This document shows, in pieces, positions 16,043 through 25,410 of a stretch of DNA of 64,000 nucleotides. Every line of letters begins with the position of its first letter. Position 1 is the first letter of the stretch. Made by a program: the position numbers and the translations under genes. The stretch is from Sphingobium sp. KCTC 72723 (GTDB taxonomy: Bacteria > Pseudomonadota > Alphaproteobacteria > Sphingomonadales > Sphingomonadaceae), in contig NZ_CP060388.1 of assembly GCF_014280435.1 (NCBI RefSeq), forward strand, positions 3,621,001 to 3,685,000, in the 5' to 3' direction. The notes beneath the pieces are model-generated. The model was not told where the DNA came from, did not search any database, and worked only from the letters and a program-made list of their open reading frames with translations.

Positions 16043-16977
16043 GAGGCTGACCGAAAAAGAAGTTGGGTGATATCAGCGAGAGGTGATTCAGTCGGAGTTG
16101 CGAAACGACGACGGAGTGACACATGTGGACCGACACCACCCGGCGGCAGTATGCCAGAGCCGAACTGCTTTTGCCAAGTGATCTGACTGACGCGGAATGG
16201 GCGATTTTGGAACCGCTGCTCCCACCGCGTTCGAAGCTCGGTCGTCCGCCAGTTTGGGATTACCGGCAGATTGTCGAGGCGATCCTTTATCTGCTTCGGG
16301 GCGGCCTGCCGTGGCGGATGCTGCCGCCAGGGCTATTTCCGCCCATGACCACGGTACAGCATTATTTCTACCGATGGAGCGCAATGGGTGTGTGGAAATC
16401 GATCAACCACGCCCTGCTGCTAATGGCACGTGAAGCGATGGGTCGGGAAGCTTCTCCCAGCGCGGGTGTCATCGATAGCCAAAGTGTGAAAACGACAGAA
16501 AGTGGCGGCCCACGGGGCTTTGACGCGGGCAAGAAGATCAAGGGTCGCAAACGGCACATCGTCACAGACACGCAGGGCCTGCTGGTCGGTGCCATCGTTC
16601 ACACCGCCGATATCCAGGATCGCGACGGTGCGCCTGACGTCCTTGCCAGCATCCGCCAAACCTTCCCGTGGTTGCGTCACGTCTTCGCCGATGGGGGATA
16701 TGCCGGGGACAAGCTGCGCACCGCGCTCACCAAAATCGGCACATGGACCTTGGACATAATTAAGCGCTCCGACGCCGCCAAGGGCTTCAAGCTTCTGCCA
16801 CGCCGCTGGGTAGTCGAGCGGACAATCGCATGGCTGAACCGCAACCGCCGCCTCGCCAAGGACTTCGAGCGAACCATCGAAAGCGCCACCACCTGGCTTT
16901 TCATCGCATCCGTCAACCAAATTACCCGCAGAATCGCACGCGACTGTAATCAAACCGCTTCTTTATGAGTCAGCCTC
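16043..16977 (+). mobile_element. IS5 family, IS1031-group insertion sequence
   Basis: This 935-bp element ends in GAGGCTGAC (16043) and GTCAGCCTC (to 16977). It is flanked by TGA on both sides (16040-16042 and 16978-16980), a 3-bp TNA target duplication as made by IS1031-group elements. It inserted at the very edge of the next element, whose left inverted repeat begins at 16980. Confidence 0.9.
16123..16968 (+). CDS. IS5/IS1031-type DDE transposase
   Basis: The 281-residue protein is intact. The N-terminal DUF4096-like segment (LTDAEWAILEPLLPP, about 20-34) is followed by a DDE domain with IDSQSVKT (first Asp), FADGGYAGDK (second Asp) and RRWVVERTIAWLNRNRRLAKDFE (Glu region). It fills the element between the inverted repeats, and the frame is complete, so this copy may be active. 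Confidence 0.93.
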   Translation: MWTDTTRRQYARAELLLPSDLTDAEWAILEPLLPPRSKLGRPPVWDYRQIVEAILYLLRGGLPWRMLPPGLFPPMTTVQHYFYRWSAMGVWKSINHALLLMAREAMGREASPSAGVIDSQSVKTTESGGPRGFDAGKKIKGRKRHIVTDTQGLLVGAIVHTADIQDRDGAPDVLASIRQTFPWLRHVFADGGYAGDKLRTALTKIGTWTLDIIKRSDAAKGFKLLPRRWVVERTIAWLNRNRRLAKDFERTIESATTWLFIASVNQITRRIARDCNQTASL

Positions 16978-16996
16978 TGAGCTCGACTTTGTACGA

Positions 16997-18412
16997 TTAG
17001 GTAGCGAAGCATAGTGCTTGAGCCATACGTACGAGGCGGGTTGTCGGAATATAGTGCGGTTCTCGGGGCGGCGGGGATTGTTGATTAATGTCGCCGACCC
17101 AGAGCTGGAGGCGGACGGCGCCGATGGCGTCACTGAAGGTCAGGCTGGTTTTTCGATACCAGGCGGCGGAATAAGGGTTGCTTTTATTGGTTAGCAGATC
17201 GCCGGCCCCCTTCGACTGCCCGCCTGCGGCAGGCGCTCAGGACAGGCGATGCGATATAAGAGAGTAGAGACCCAACAGCGCCGGAGTGGTTCGCGCTATG
17301 GCTTTGTTGGTCCACTGGCGCTGTGTCTCGACACCCAGGTGAGCGCGGGTTTCGGCAAATGTGACCTCGATCTGCCACCGCCGGACGTAGAGGGCGATGA
17401 TGTCGGCGGGCTCGAGGGTGATGTCGGTACTGAAGAAGGCTTGCGGCTCGCGCTTTCCGTCAGGGTCGCGAACCAGGACCCAGCGAACCGGCAAGACCGG
17501 GGTGCCCGGCCTGTACCATAAGGCGATGTCGGATGTGATCTCGAGCGTCTTGCCGTTGACATGGCCATACCAGGCAGAGACGAGGACGCTTGTCCAGCGC
17601 GTCGCCGGATTGGCGAGCAGGGTCTTGAGCTTGGGCAGTGCTGGCCCTTTCTGTGCCGGCCGTCCCATCGTGCGTGATGTTCGCCTCGCAGGCGGCGCAA
17701 ACAGGCTGGCATCCAACCGCAGCCGGCTGATGAGCGTTGCCCGAGGCGTAATGGCATGGGCCAGTTCGTGGACGGCAAAGCTGCTGTCGCCGATGAAGAC
17801 GATCCGACGACCTGGCAGCCAGCGAGACAGCTGCAGCGCGCCCTGGCGGGCCCAGTCCGTCAGCAGTTTGTGACGACAGCCGCGTTGACGGTTGGATCGT
17901 TCTGAAGGGGCAAGCAACGTCAGGATCGGCAGCGCCTTGATCAAGTTGGTCCACGACACCGGGGTGAGCACCATAAAGCTGAGCCAGCGCAGTCCGCTGG
18001 CTTTGACGAAATGGCCGTGACTGGAGCGGACCGGGTCTCGGTATATACCCCGGGCAGTGATCCTGCGCCCCCATCGCCGCTCAATGGTGTCGTCCATGCC
18101 AATGACAACGGGACCATCTGGCACGAGCCGTTCGACCACAATGCCGAGCAGTCGCCTGGCAACCGTACGGGAGCTCCAACGGGCGCGGTTGAGGACCTGG
18201 TGATAGGTGGCAAAGTTGGCAGCATGGGATCGGCCGGTCACACGCAGGCAGGACGTAACGGTCCGTTTGCCCGTGGCCAGCAGGCCGCCCATCACAAGAA
18301 CAAGTACATGCTCCCAACTGGGGGCAGTGAAGCAGGGGCGCCATACCTGCATCCATTGGCGCAGGATCTGGGGGACGGCATCGCCGATAACGGCCTTGTT
18401 CTGGTCCAACAT
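16997..18412 (-). pseudogene. DDE_5/IS701-like transposase interrupted by a REP-like insertion
   Basis: The first 391 codons read as a DDE_5 transposase: FTAPSWEHVLVLVMGGLLATG near the start, VIGMDDTIERRWG (Asp), FIGDSSFAVHEL (Asp) and RRWQIEVTFAETRAHLGVETQRQW (Glu). After LGLYSLI the frame enters a palindromic insert with a TGA at 17237. Past that single stop the same frame resumes transposase-like sequence (YSAAWYRKTSLTFSDAIGAV) and ends with RMAQALCFAT at 16997. The insertion is therefore a multiple of three, and the gene is broken only by the stop it carries. Confidence 0.8.
17206..17248. repeat. REP-like palindromic insert within the transposase
   Basis: The sequence has CCCTTCGAC on one side, GCTCAGGACAGG on the other, and the perfect palindrome GCCTGC-G-GCAGGC (17222-17234) between. 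CTTCGAC...GCTCAGGAC is a widespread intergenic repeat core in sphingomonads. Here it lies inside a coding frame and supplies its stop codon. Confidence 0.65.
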
Positions 18413-18517
18413 CCCATGCTTCGAATCCTAACTGAAGCACGTTGCAACGCTTGGGCTGTTGCCATGCGGCAAGTTGAATCGGATACGCTGTGACCTGAAG
18501 GCAGCTATGGATGCTCC

Positions 18518-18802
18518 ATGAAAGACGACGAAATCATTCTACGCATCGAAACGTTTGACGCAGCCAACGGCGGTGGCGTGGGCTGGTACGAGGACAAAGG
18601 CGCTTACCATCTCTATCTGCTGGAAACCGACGCGCCGATCGCCCGCCTCAAGCCTGTCGGCACGCGCGACGAAGTCAGGCTCGGCTACTGGTCACACCGG
18701 CGAAAATGGGAAGATATTGACGATATGGGCGGATGCGTCTTGCCACTCGATCAGGCCCTCGACCACATCGCTGAAAACAGCATCTTCTGGACTTGGACCT
18801 GA
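18518..18802 (+). CDS. small acidic protein, passenger of the DDE_5 element
   Basis: This 94-residue protein is rich in Asp/Glu and Trp, with a likely compact fold (GVGWYEDKGAYHLYLLETD, YWSHRRKWEDIDDMGG, LPLDQALDHIAENSIFWTWT). I recognise no family with certainty and no catalytic motif. It has its own strand, lies between the transposase start and the right inverted repeat, and is open over its full length, so it probably travels with the element. It could be an accessory or regulatory protein of the element, or captured cargo. Confidence 0.6.
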   Translation: MKDDEIILRIETFDAANGGGVGWYEDKGAYHLYLLETDAPIARLKPVGTRDEVRLGYWSHRRKWEDIDDMGGCVLPLDQALDHIAENSIFWTWT

Positions 18803-18937
18803 CCAAAAACGTACAAAGTCGAGCTAAGATGCCCGGCGCTTGCGTGTGCTGCGGACGGTTACCGCGGACGTGTGGCGCAAAAAGCCATGTCTGATTGTCG
18901 GTAACGATAATTGAGGGACCCAAGGCGATGGCATATG

Positions 18938-19906
18938 TTAACGATGATCGACCCGGAAAGCTCGCGGTGAACAACCAAAATGGGCTCTGAATTGTCGATT
19001 GAAATGACTGATGTTTCCAAAGCCATGCGAGTAGGCGATGTCGCTGATAGCCCGCGTCCTACCCTCCGTGCTTTCAAGATCTATGCGACAACGTTCAAGG
19101 CGCCGCATCCTGATCCAACGCGCTATAGAAATGCCCTCCCGCTCAAATAATTTGTTGAGATAGCGGACGCTGAGATGGTGCTCGCGCGCAATTGTGGGAA
19201 GATCGAGATCTTCATCGTCCAACCGGGATTCTATAAACTCTTGAACCCGCCGTAGCGCAGATGCTCGGTTCTGGGACGATACAGGCTGCAATTTGCTCGT
19301 ATCTTTAGCCAAGGCGAGTCCGATCAGGTCAAGAAGGCTATTTGCGATTCTGTTGGCTTCCTGAGGAAGAAGACGGGATGCCTCTGCCAGCGCCGATCGC
19401 AAAAGACTCGATGCGACAAATCCTACTCCTGAATGACCATCGATCGTTTGTGCCATTATCTCGGCGACTGACGATAGTCGGCCCTCGAGACGGTAACGGG
19501 GAGCCTGAATCCAAAGCGCGTCGAAATTATCCGGCACTTCAATGCTATACGCGCGCGTACTATCGAGAATTGCAATATCCCCTGGAGTCAGATCGGCAGA
19601 TTTCCCGCCCTGCGACAATCGGGCTGCACCCGAAATGAGATAGCCGATAAAGAAGTTATTGTGCCGCGAGGTTTTGATCAGTTCCTCTGAACGGAAGACC
19701 CGATGTGCGCCACCTTTTGTCACGGCGCGGATGAACGTCAGATCACCAAACGGATAGCGATACATACGTCCAACAAGCCGCTGGGCAGGATCTGTTTGCT
19801 CCACCTCCAATTCGACAAAGATGGATGATAGACCCTCCGCCCACGATGCCGCGTCTCCCCTGACAACAAAGGGCTTGGGTCGTCGCTTTAATGTGGCGTC
19901 GCTCAC
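18938..19906 (-). CDS. AraC family transcriptional regulator
   Basis: This 322-residue protein has an N-terminal sensor domain of the AraC-binding-like type (about 25-195) and a C-terminal double helix-turn-helix (about 215-318, with LDLPTIAREHHLSVRYLNKLFEREG and ISDIAYSHGFGNISHFNRQFRAHFGCSPRAFR). The GTG start at 19906 has GGGGAC upstream, and a TTGACA box lies at 19958-19953. It is divergent from a TonB receptor that heads a catabolic operon, so it probably activates that operon on binding a pathway compound (inference from position). Confidence 0.9.
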   Translation of the reverse strand: MSDATLKRRPKPFVVRGDAASWAEGLSSIFVELEVEQTDPAQRLVGRMYRYPFGDLTFIRAVTKGGAHRVFRSEELIKTSRHNNFFIGYLISGAARLSQGGKSADLTPGDIAILDSTRAYSIEVPDNFDALWIQAPRYRLEGRLSSVAEIMAQTIDGHSGVGFVASSLLRSALAEASRLLPQEANRIANSLLDLIGLALAKDTSKLQPVSSQNRASALRRVQEFIESRLDDEDLDLPTIAREHHLSVRYLNKLFEREGISIARWIRMRRLERCRIDLESTEGRTRAISDIAYSHGFGNISHFNRQFRAHFGCSPRAFRVDHR

Positions 19907-20083
19907 TATTCGTCCCCAGATACCTCTTTATGGTCAGATCAAGCGCAAAAAATGTCAACTCTAACCGGACAAACCGTGCCACAGTTGGCTGCTATCCAAA
20001 AGGCAAAAACAAATATTGTAATTTTTTAATCGTTATTTATCAATATATTATAATAATTTTCATACTAAAATACTCTGGCGTTT

Positions 20084-20147
20084 GTCAGTACCCTGACCAA
20101 GACCAATCCATCACGCTAATCCCTAGTAGTTCCTAATTTGCAAATTA
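20084..20147 (+). promoter_or_regulatory. palindromes upstream of TonB receptor/catabolic operon
   Basis: The 380-bp gap between the AraC and TonB genes is AT-rich. It holds GTCAG-TACC-CTGAC (20084-20097), a perfect 14-bp palindrome TAATTTGCAAATTA (20134-20147), and ATTTT-6-AAAAT (20056-20071). These are candidate binding sites for the AraC protein or a second regulator. No clear sigma-70 boxes were placed. Confidence 0.4.
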
Positions 20148-20286
20148 ATTGGGCCAGCCGCGCAAAGACTCGCCTGTCTCGTTGCGGCATAAGCTGCCTT
20201 AACGATGTGAGTGCTGAACGCTCGATCGCACATACGATCAGTCGAGATGACTGGCGATAGATCTTCGGATCGAAGGGGAGAGGTAA

Positions 20287-22809
20287 ATGAACCAGTTTTT
20301 TGGAATCCGCCACGCACGCGCCGTTGCGCTGGCATCGGTAGCAACGATCTTCGTACCGGCACCTACGGTCTTTGCCCAGGAACCGGCTCAGACGACTGCG
20401 GCATCGCCCGCGTCTGGTGAACAAGCAGACAAGGGCGGTCTGGCTGACATCGTTGTAACGGCGCAAAAGCGCTCGGAAAGAGTCCAGGACGTTCCGATCG
20501 CGATTTCGGCTTTTTCGTCGCAGGCGCTGGCCTCCAAAGGTGTGACCGAGATCGCGGCCGTCGGCAACCTTGCTCCCAACGTAACGCTTGATGCCGGAAC
20601 ACCGTTTTCCGGGTCGTCGTCGGTGCTTTCCGCATATATCCGGGGCATTGGCCAGAATGATTTTGCATTCAATCTCGATCCAGGTGTCGGCATTTATCTG
20701 GACGGCGTTTATCTCGCGCGTTCGGTAGGTGCGAACCAGGATCTGCTGGATATCGAACGGATCGAGATCCTGAAAGGCCCGCAGGGCGACTTGTTCGGAC
20801 GCAATTCGATCGGTGGCGCGATCTCGATCGTCACCCGCCGTCCTAGCGATACTTTCGCGGCCAAGGCCGAGGTAACGACGGGTCGGTTCAATCGCATTGA
20901 CGTCAAGGGCGCAATTGACGTTCCTTTGACCTCCGACCTACGCTCGACGTTAAGCTTCTCCACCAAAAATCGAGACGGCTACCAGAAGCTCCTCCCATAT
21001 CCGGGCGCCACGGCATCGGTAAGTGAGAGCGACAGCTTTCCCAGCTTCGGGCGCGGACACCCCAACGATTTTGGCGGATTTGGCGAATATACCGTTCGCG
21101 GGAAGCTTGAATGGCAGGCGACGCTAAACATCAGAGCGACGCTTACAGGTGACTATCTTCATCAGAACACCAATGGCGTAGCCAGTTCCATACTCAAGAC
21201 GCACACGGACATTGCGACCGGCGGCGTGTTTGGATTTTTCTACAACACCTGCATCAACACGCCAGCCGCTATCCTGGCGACACTGCCTTTCGGCAAAATC
21301 TGCGGGCTACGGGCCAATGTTGGAACACCGCTGGCGGGCGTCAACGTCGACGGCGTCCCAGGCAATGATCATCTGACTTATGGCGACCAGTTCATTGCGC
21401 CATCCAAAGACACCACCTACGCGACCGGCAACAGCTTTTCGCGTCTCAACAATTATGGCGGTGCCTTGACTGTCGATTGGGACCTCGGTGGGCCCGTGCT
21501 CAAGTCCATCACCTCGTATCGCGAGCTTCGATGGAAGTCGGCACAGGACGAAGATGGTTCACCGCTCGCCTTCCTCGAGACATCGTTCGAGATGAACCAG
21601 CATCAGTTCAGCCAGGAATTTCAGCTGACCGGCAAGGCCGTTGACGATCGACTGAGCTATGTGGCCGGACTTTATTATTTCAACGAGGGCGGCAACTTGC
21701 ACGATCTCGTGACATTCCCGGGCGGGCTGTTGCAGATAGACGGACAAAACCTTCTCTCTACAAAAGCGTATGCCGCTTATGCGCACCTGAACTACAAAAT
21801 CACTGAACAGGTCAGTATAACGCTTGGCGGACGCTACACGGAGGAGAAGAAGCAGTTCGAGGGTCTACAGGCTGACCCGAACGGGACATTTTATAAGCTC
21901 AACGGCCTCGATCCCACGCCGGCGAACCGTGTAGCACTCTGCACCGCGACCGGTGGCGTGCTGTGCTACCCCGATCTGACCGATGTGCTCAGAATATATC
22001 CGCTTGGAAAAAATCGTCTGAATTTCAGCAATTTCTCTCCTAAAATCGGCCTCGAATATAAGCCCAGCCGCGATGTCATGCTCTACGCCTCCTATTCGCG
22101 GGGCTACAAAACGGGCGGCTGGACAACCAGGCTTACTCAACCGCCAGCGCTAGGCCAAACGGCTCCCAGCTTTGGCCCCGAAAAGGCGAACACTTTCGAC
22201 GGCGGTATCAAATCGCAGTTCCTGGATCGCAAGGTCGTTCTGAACGTCTCCGGGTTCCATACTGACTATAAGAACATTCAGCTCACTGCGCAGGTTGGAA
22301 CCTCGCCAACTATCGTCAACGCGGGCAACGCCGAAATCTATGGCTTCGAAGTCGAGCTTCAGGCCAGACCGGTCGAAGCGCTGACACTGTCAGCGAGCGT
22401 TGGCTATACCCACGCGCGTTATACCAATGTGCTGTTCGGTGCATCCGGTGTGACGACTGCGTCCAGCCTGCCAAAGACGCCGGAATGGAAATTCAATTTT
22501 AGTCCACAATATGTCGTGAGCCTTGGGAGTGGCGGAAGTGTTTTGTTCACCGCAGACTACACGCACACCAGTTCACTATTCAATGACACTGAAAATACTG
22601 TGCTTATAGCGCGTGGCGCGACGGATATGCTCAATGCTTCTGTCACCTACCGCGAGCCGAGCGAGCATTGGGAACTCTCCATTGGCGGCACGAACCTGCT
22701 CAATGAGCGCTATCTGACGACAGGCCAGAACCAGGTCGCCGGGGGCGTCACCTACGGCACCTATAGTCGACCGGTCGAATGGTACGCCACCGCTCGGGTC
22801 AAGTTCTAA
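20287..22809 (+). CDS. TonB-dependent outer-membrane receptor
   Basis: This 840-residue protein has a signal peptide (to about residue 31, FAQ), a TonB-box-like DIVVTAQKRSERVQDVPIAIS, a plug with IEILKGPQGDLFGRNSIGGAISIV, and a barrel ending in WYATARVKF. GGGAGAGG precedes the ATG. It begins a locus of CoA-dependent catabolism, 38 bp upstream of an acyl-CoA dehydrogenase, and is divergent from an AraC regulator. It probably imports the compound degraded by the following enzymes. It is different in sequence from the receptor at 7.9-10.3 kb. Confidence 0.95.
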   Translation: MNQFFGIRHARAVALASVATIFVPAPTVFAQEPAQTTAASPASGEQADKGGLADIVVTAQKRSERVQDVPIAISAFSSQALASKGVTEIAAVGNLAPNVTLDAGTPFSGSSSVLSAYIRGIGQNDFAFNLDPGVGIYLDGVYLARSVGANQDLLDIERIEILKGPQGDLFGRNSIGGAISIVTRRPSDTFAAKAEVTTGRFNRIDVKGAIDVPLTSDLRSTLSFSTKNRDGYQKLLPYPGATASVSESDSFPSFGRGHPNDFGGFGEYTVRGKLEWQATLNIRATLTGDYLHQNTNGVASSILKTHTDIATGGVFGFFYNTCINTPAAILATLPFGKICGLRANVGTPLAGVNVDGVPGNDHLTYGDQFIAPSKDTTYATGNSFSRLNNYGGALTVDWDLGGPVLKSITSYRELRWKSAQDEDGSPLAFLETSFEMNQHQFSQEFQLTGKAVDDRLSYVAGLYYFNEGGNLHDLVTFPGGLLQIDGQNLLSTKAYAAYAHLNYKITEQVSITLGGRYTEEKKQFEGLQADPNGTFYKLNGLDPTPANRVALCTATGGVLCYPDLTDVLRIYPLGKNRLNFSNFSPKIGLEYKPSRDVMLYASYSRGYKTGGWTTRLTQPPALGQTAPSFGPEKANTFDGGIKSQFLDRKVVLNVSGFHTDYKNIQLTAQVGTSPTIVNAGNAEIYGFEVELQARPVEALTLSASVGYTHARYTNVLFGASGVTTASSLPKTPEWKFNFSPQYVVSLGSGGSVLFTADYTHTSSLFNDTENTVLIARGATDMLNASVTYREPSEHWELSIGGTNLLNERYLTTGQNQVAGGVTYGTYSRPVEWYATARVKF

Positions 22810-22847
22810 ATCAACCATTGCTCGCAGGCCTCCAGGAGAGAGTAGTT

Positions 22848-24146
22848 ATGGCATCCGCCCCCACAGTTGAACCAACCGAAGCGTTGATCGGCCCATTGAG
22901 TTGGCCGGTGAAGCCGAAAGTGAAACTCGGCATGACGGGGGCGGAAGCCGATCTCACAGATACCGAACAGGCGTTCCAAGATATGGCGCACGGTTTTGCC
23001 GCTACCGTCATGCGGCCGATCGGTGAAAAGCTGGATCGCTTAACACCAGAACAGGTGATTGCACCAGATTCCCCTTATTGGGAATTTCGTGAGAAGTACC
23101 TGGCGCTTGATATCAATCCGGTAACACTGAGCGAACTACCCCCTGCCGACCTTGGGAAGATTCTTCCGATCATCATGGAGGAGTTTGGATGGGGAGATGG
23201 CGGCCTGTCCGTGACGATCGGTGCCTGCCAACTCCCTCCCCTGCTCACCCTCATGTTCGGCAAGCAATATCTGCTGGAGCGTTATCCCGTGGACCTGATC
23301 GGGTGCTGGGCCATCACCGAACCCGATCATGGGTCGGATGCGCTCGACCCTTCCAAGCAGATATTCCACGCCCAGGGAAATTACGGCCGTCCCAATTGCG
23401 TCGCGAAGCTGGTCGGCGACAAGGTCATCCTGAACGGTCAGAAATCGGCCTGGGTTTCGAACGGACCGATTGCGGAGGTCTGCGTGCTCTATTCGGCCGC
23501 CGACCGTGGCAACGGCCCTGATCCGGAGAACGGCGTCGTCATGATCGTCCCAATGAACACCAACGGTGTCAGTCGGGGGAAGTCTATCGACAAGCTGGGG
23601 CAGCGCCCGCTTCCCCAGGGCGAGATATTCTTCGACAATGTCGAGCTTTCCGCGGACCATATCATCGCCGGACCTGAAGAGTTCCAGCGCGCCGTTTATG
23701 CGGTCCATTGTGAGGCCAATGGGCAGATGGGCGCCATCTGGACTGGCTCCGCGCGCGCTGCATTCGAGATTGCCTGGAAATACGCCCATGATCGCAAGCA
23801 GGGTGGCGTCCCGATCTATCGACATCAGGCGGTCGCACAAAAGCTGTTCCATATGTATCGCAAAGTGGAGGCATCGCGCGCGCTGACCCGGCGCGTCGCA
23901 TTGTTCAATTTCACTCAGCCCGTGCCCGCACTCCAGTCAGCGATGGCCGCGAAGGTTACTGCAACGCAGACGGCATTCGAGGTAGCGTCGGACGCCCTGC
24001 AAATGCTTGGCGGCAATGGCAATACGCGGGAATATCCCATCGAAAAAATCCTTCGCGATGCTCGCGCTTCCATGATCGAGGATGGCTGCAATGACATTCT
24101 CGCAATCAAGGGCGGGTTTCAGATGATGGACCCCGACCTTCTCTAA
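22848..24146 (+). CDS. acyl-CoA dehydrogenase
   Basis: The protein has 432 residues. The flavin/substrate region has CWAITEPDHGSDA, and the C-terminal helical domain has ALQMLGGNGNTREYPIEKILRDARASMIEDGCNDI. The glutamate of MIEDG stands where the catalytic base of YEGT-type enzymes lies. It desaturates an acyl-CoA with FAD, passing electrons to ETF. The ATG at 22848 follows CAGGAGAG and is preferred over an upstream frame overlapping the TonB gene. It is the first enzyme of the operon. Confidence 0.92.
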   Translation: MASAPTVEPTEALIGPLSWPVKPKVKLGMTGAEADLTDTEQAFQDMAHGFAATVMRPIGEKLDRLTPEQVIAPDSPYWEFREKYLALDINPVTLSELPPADLGKILPIIMEEFGWGDGGLSVTIGACQLPPLLTLMFGKQYLLERYPVDLIGCWAITEPDHGSDALDPSKQIFHAQGNYGRPNCVAKLVGDKVILNGQKSAWVSNGPIAEVCVLYSAADRGNGPDPENGVVMIVPMNTNGVSRGKSIDKLGQRPLPQGEIFFDNVELSADHIIAGPEEFQRAVYAVHCEANGQMGAIWTGSARAAFEIAWKYAHDRKQGGVPIYRHQAVAQKLFHMYRKVEASRALTRRVALFNFTQPVPALQSAMAAKVTATQTAFEVASDALQMLGGNGNTREYPIEKILRDARASMIEDGCNDILAIKGGFQMMDPDLL

Positions 24147-24173
24147 GCCCGCAGACGACAGGGTCCAATCACC

Positions 24174-25406
24174 ATGAAAATGAATGCGATTGTTGCAGGC
24201 GTCGGCATGACGACCTTTGGAAAGCACACCGCCCGTTCCCTCAAGAGCCTCGCTGGAGAAGCCATTGCGGCTGCCCTTGCGGACGCCGGCCTCTCCAGCG
24301 CAGACATTCAGGCCGCCTATATGGGCAATGCTGCGGCTGGCACCATCACCGGGCAGGTGTGCATCCCCGGCGAAGTCGTGCTGCGCGAAATGGGGATTGG
24401 CGGCATCCCGGTCATAAACGTCGAAAACGCCTGTGCGACCGCATCGACGGCGCTCAACCAGGCGGCCACCATGGTGACCTTCGGCGCGTATGACATCGTC
24501 CTTGCCTGTGGCTATGAGAAGCTGACCCATCCGGACAAGGCAAAGACCTTTTGTGTTTTTTCCGGTGCTGTCGATGTACTCGCGATGGACGAGCTTCGCC
24601 AACAGATTGACGCGAAGATGGCGGCTGTTGGTATGGAAGTGGATCCGGAAACCGCCGCCAGCCGATCACTTTTCATGGACATATATGCGACCGAGGCAAT
24701 CGGTCACATGCAGAAATATGGCACGACGCGAGAGCAATTGGCTGCGGTGCCGGCGAAAAATTCAAAGTTTGGCGCGCTCAATCCCAGGGCACAGTTTTGT
24801 GATGTCGTGAGTGTCGAAGACGTTCTGGCGTCCCGCGAGATCATCTGGCCACTAACCTTGCCGATGTGTTCGCCCATTGGCGATGGTGCCGCCGCAGTCA
24901 TCCTGATCAGTGAGCGCAAGGCACGCGAACTGGGGCTTGTCGATCCGGTAAGGATTATGGCCTCCACACTACAGAGTAGTTGGGATTATCCGGCGGGCGA
25001 AGAGTCGCTCGTCTTCTATAAAGCCGTTGCCCAGACCTATGAGGACGCAGGCGTCGGTCCTGAGGATCTGGATGTGGTCGAACTTCACGATGCGTCGGCC
25101 TCGTCCGAAATTCTCCACACCGAATATCTAGGGCTTTGCGCACCCGGCGAGGGCGGCAGGCTCGTGGAATCCGGCGCTACCGGTCCGGGAGGGCGGATCA
25201 TCGTCAACCCGTCTGGCGGCTTACTTCGGAAGGGACACCCGATCGGCGCAACCGGCATCGCACAGATCGTCGAGCTGACCGAACAATTGCAGGGCCGCTC
25301 CGGAGCACGCCAGACGGCAGGCGCGCGCATCGGCCTGGCGGAAAATGGCGGCGGTTACATCAACGGTGACGTCGCGGCCCTGTGCGTCACAATCTTGAAA
25401 CGGTGA
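24174..25406 (+). CDS. thiolase of SCP-x/lipid-transfer type
   Basis: This 410-residue thiolase-fold protein has the nucleophile Cys87 in NVENACATAS and His355 in RKGHPIGATG. The last motif reads NGGGYING instead of the Cys-Gly-Gly of classical thiolases, as in the SCP-x group. Such enzymes cleave branched or sterol side-chain 3-ketoacyl-CoAs. It lies between the acyl-CoA dehydrogenase and the acyl-CoA synthetase in the same operon, fitting removal of acetyl- or propionyl-CoA from a branched acid. Confidence 0.9.
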   Translation: MKMNAIVAGVGMTTFGKHTARSLKSLAGEAIAAALADAGLSSADIQAAYMGNAAAGTITGQVCIPGEVVLREMGIGGIPVINVENACATASTALNQAATMVTFGAYDIVLACGYEKLTHPDKAKTFCVFSGAVDVLAMDELRQQIDAKMAAVGMEVDPETAASRSLFMDIYATEAIGHMQKYGTTREQLAAVPAKNSKFGALNPRAQFCDVVSVEDVLASREIIWPLTLPMCSPIGDGAAAVILISERKARELGLVDPVRIMASTLQSSWDYPAGEESLVFYKAVAQTYEDAGVGPEDLDVVELHDASASSEILHTEYLGLCAPGEGGRLVESGATGPGGRIIVNPSGGLLRKGHPIGATGIAQIVELTEQLQGRSGARQTAGARIGLAENGGGYINGDVAALCVTILKR

Positions 25407-25410
25407 AGCT

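Larger units (their letters stand above)
16980..18825 (-). mobile_element. DDE_5 (IS701-like) insertion sequence with passenger gene
   Basis: A perfect 16-bp inverted repeat, AGCTCGACTTTGTACG at 16980-16995 and its complement at 18810-18825, delimits a 1.85-kb element. Inside are a minus-strand DDE_5 transposase reading frame and a plus-strand 94-codon gene that ends 8 bp before the right repeat. The left repeat touches the IS5 element, so only the right flank is original on that side; no target duplication was recognised. Confidence 0.8.
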
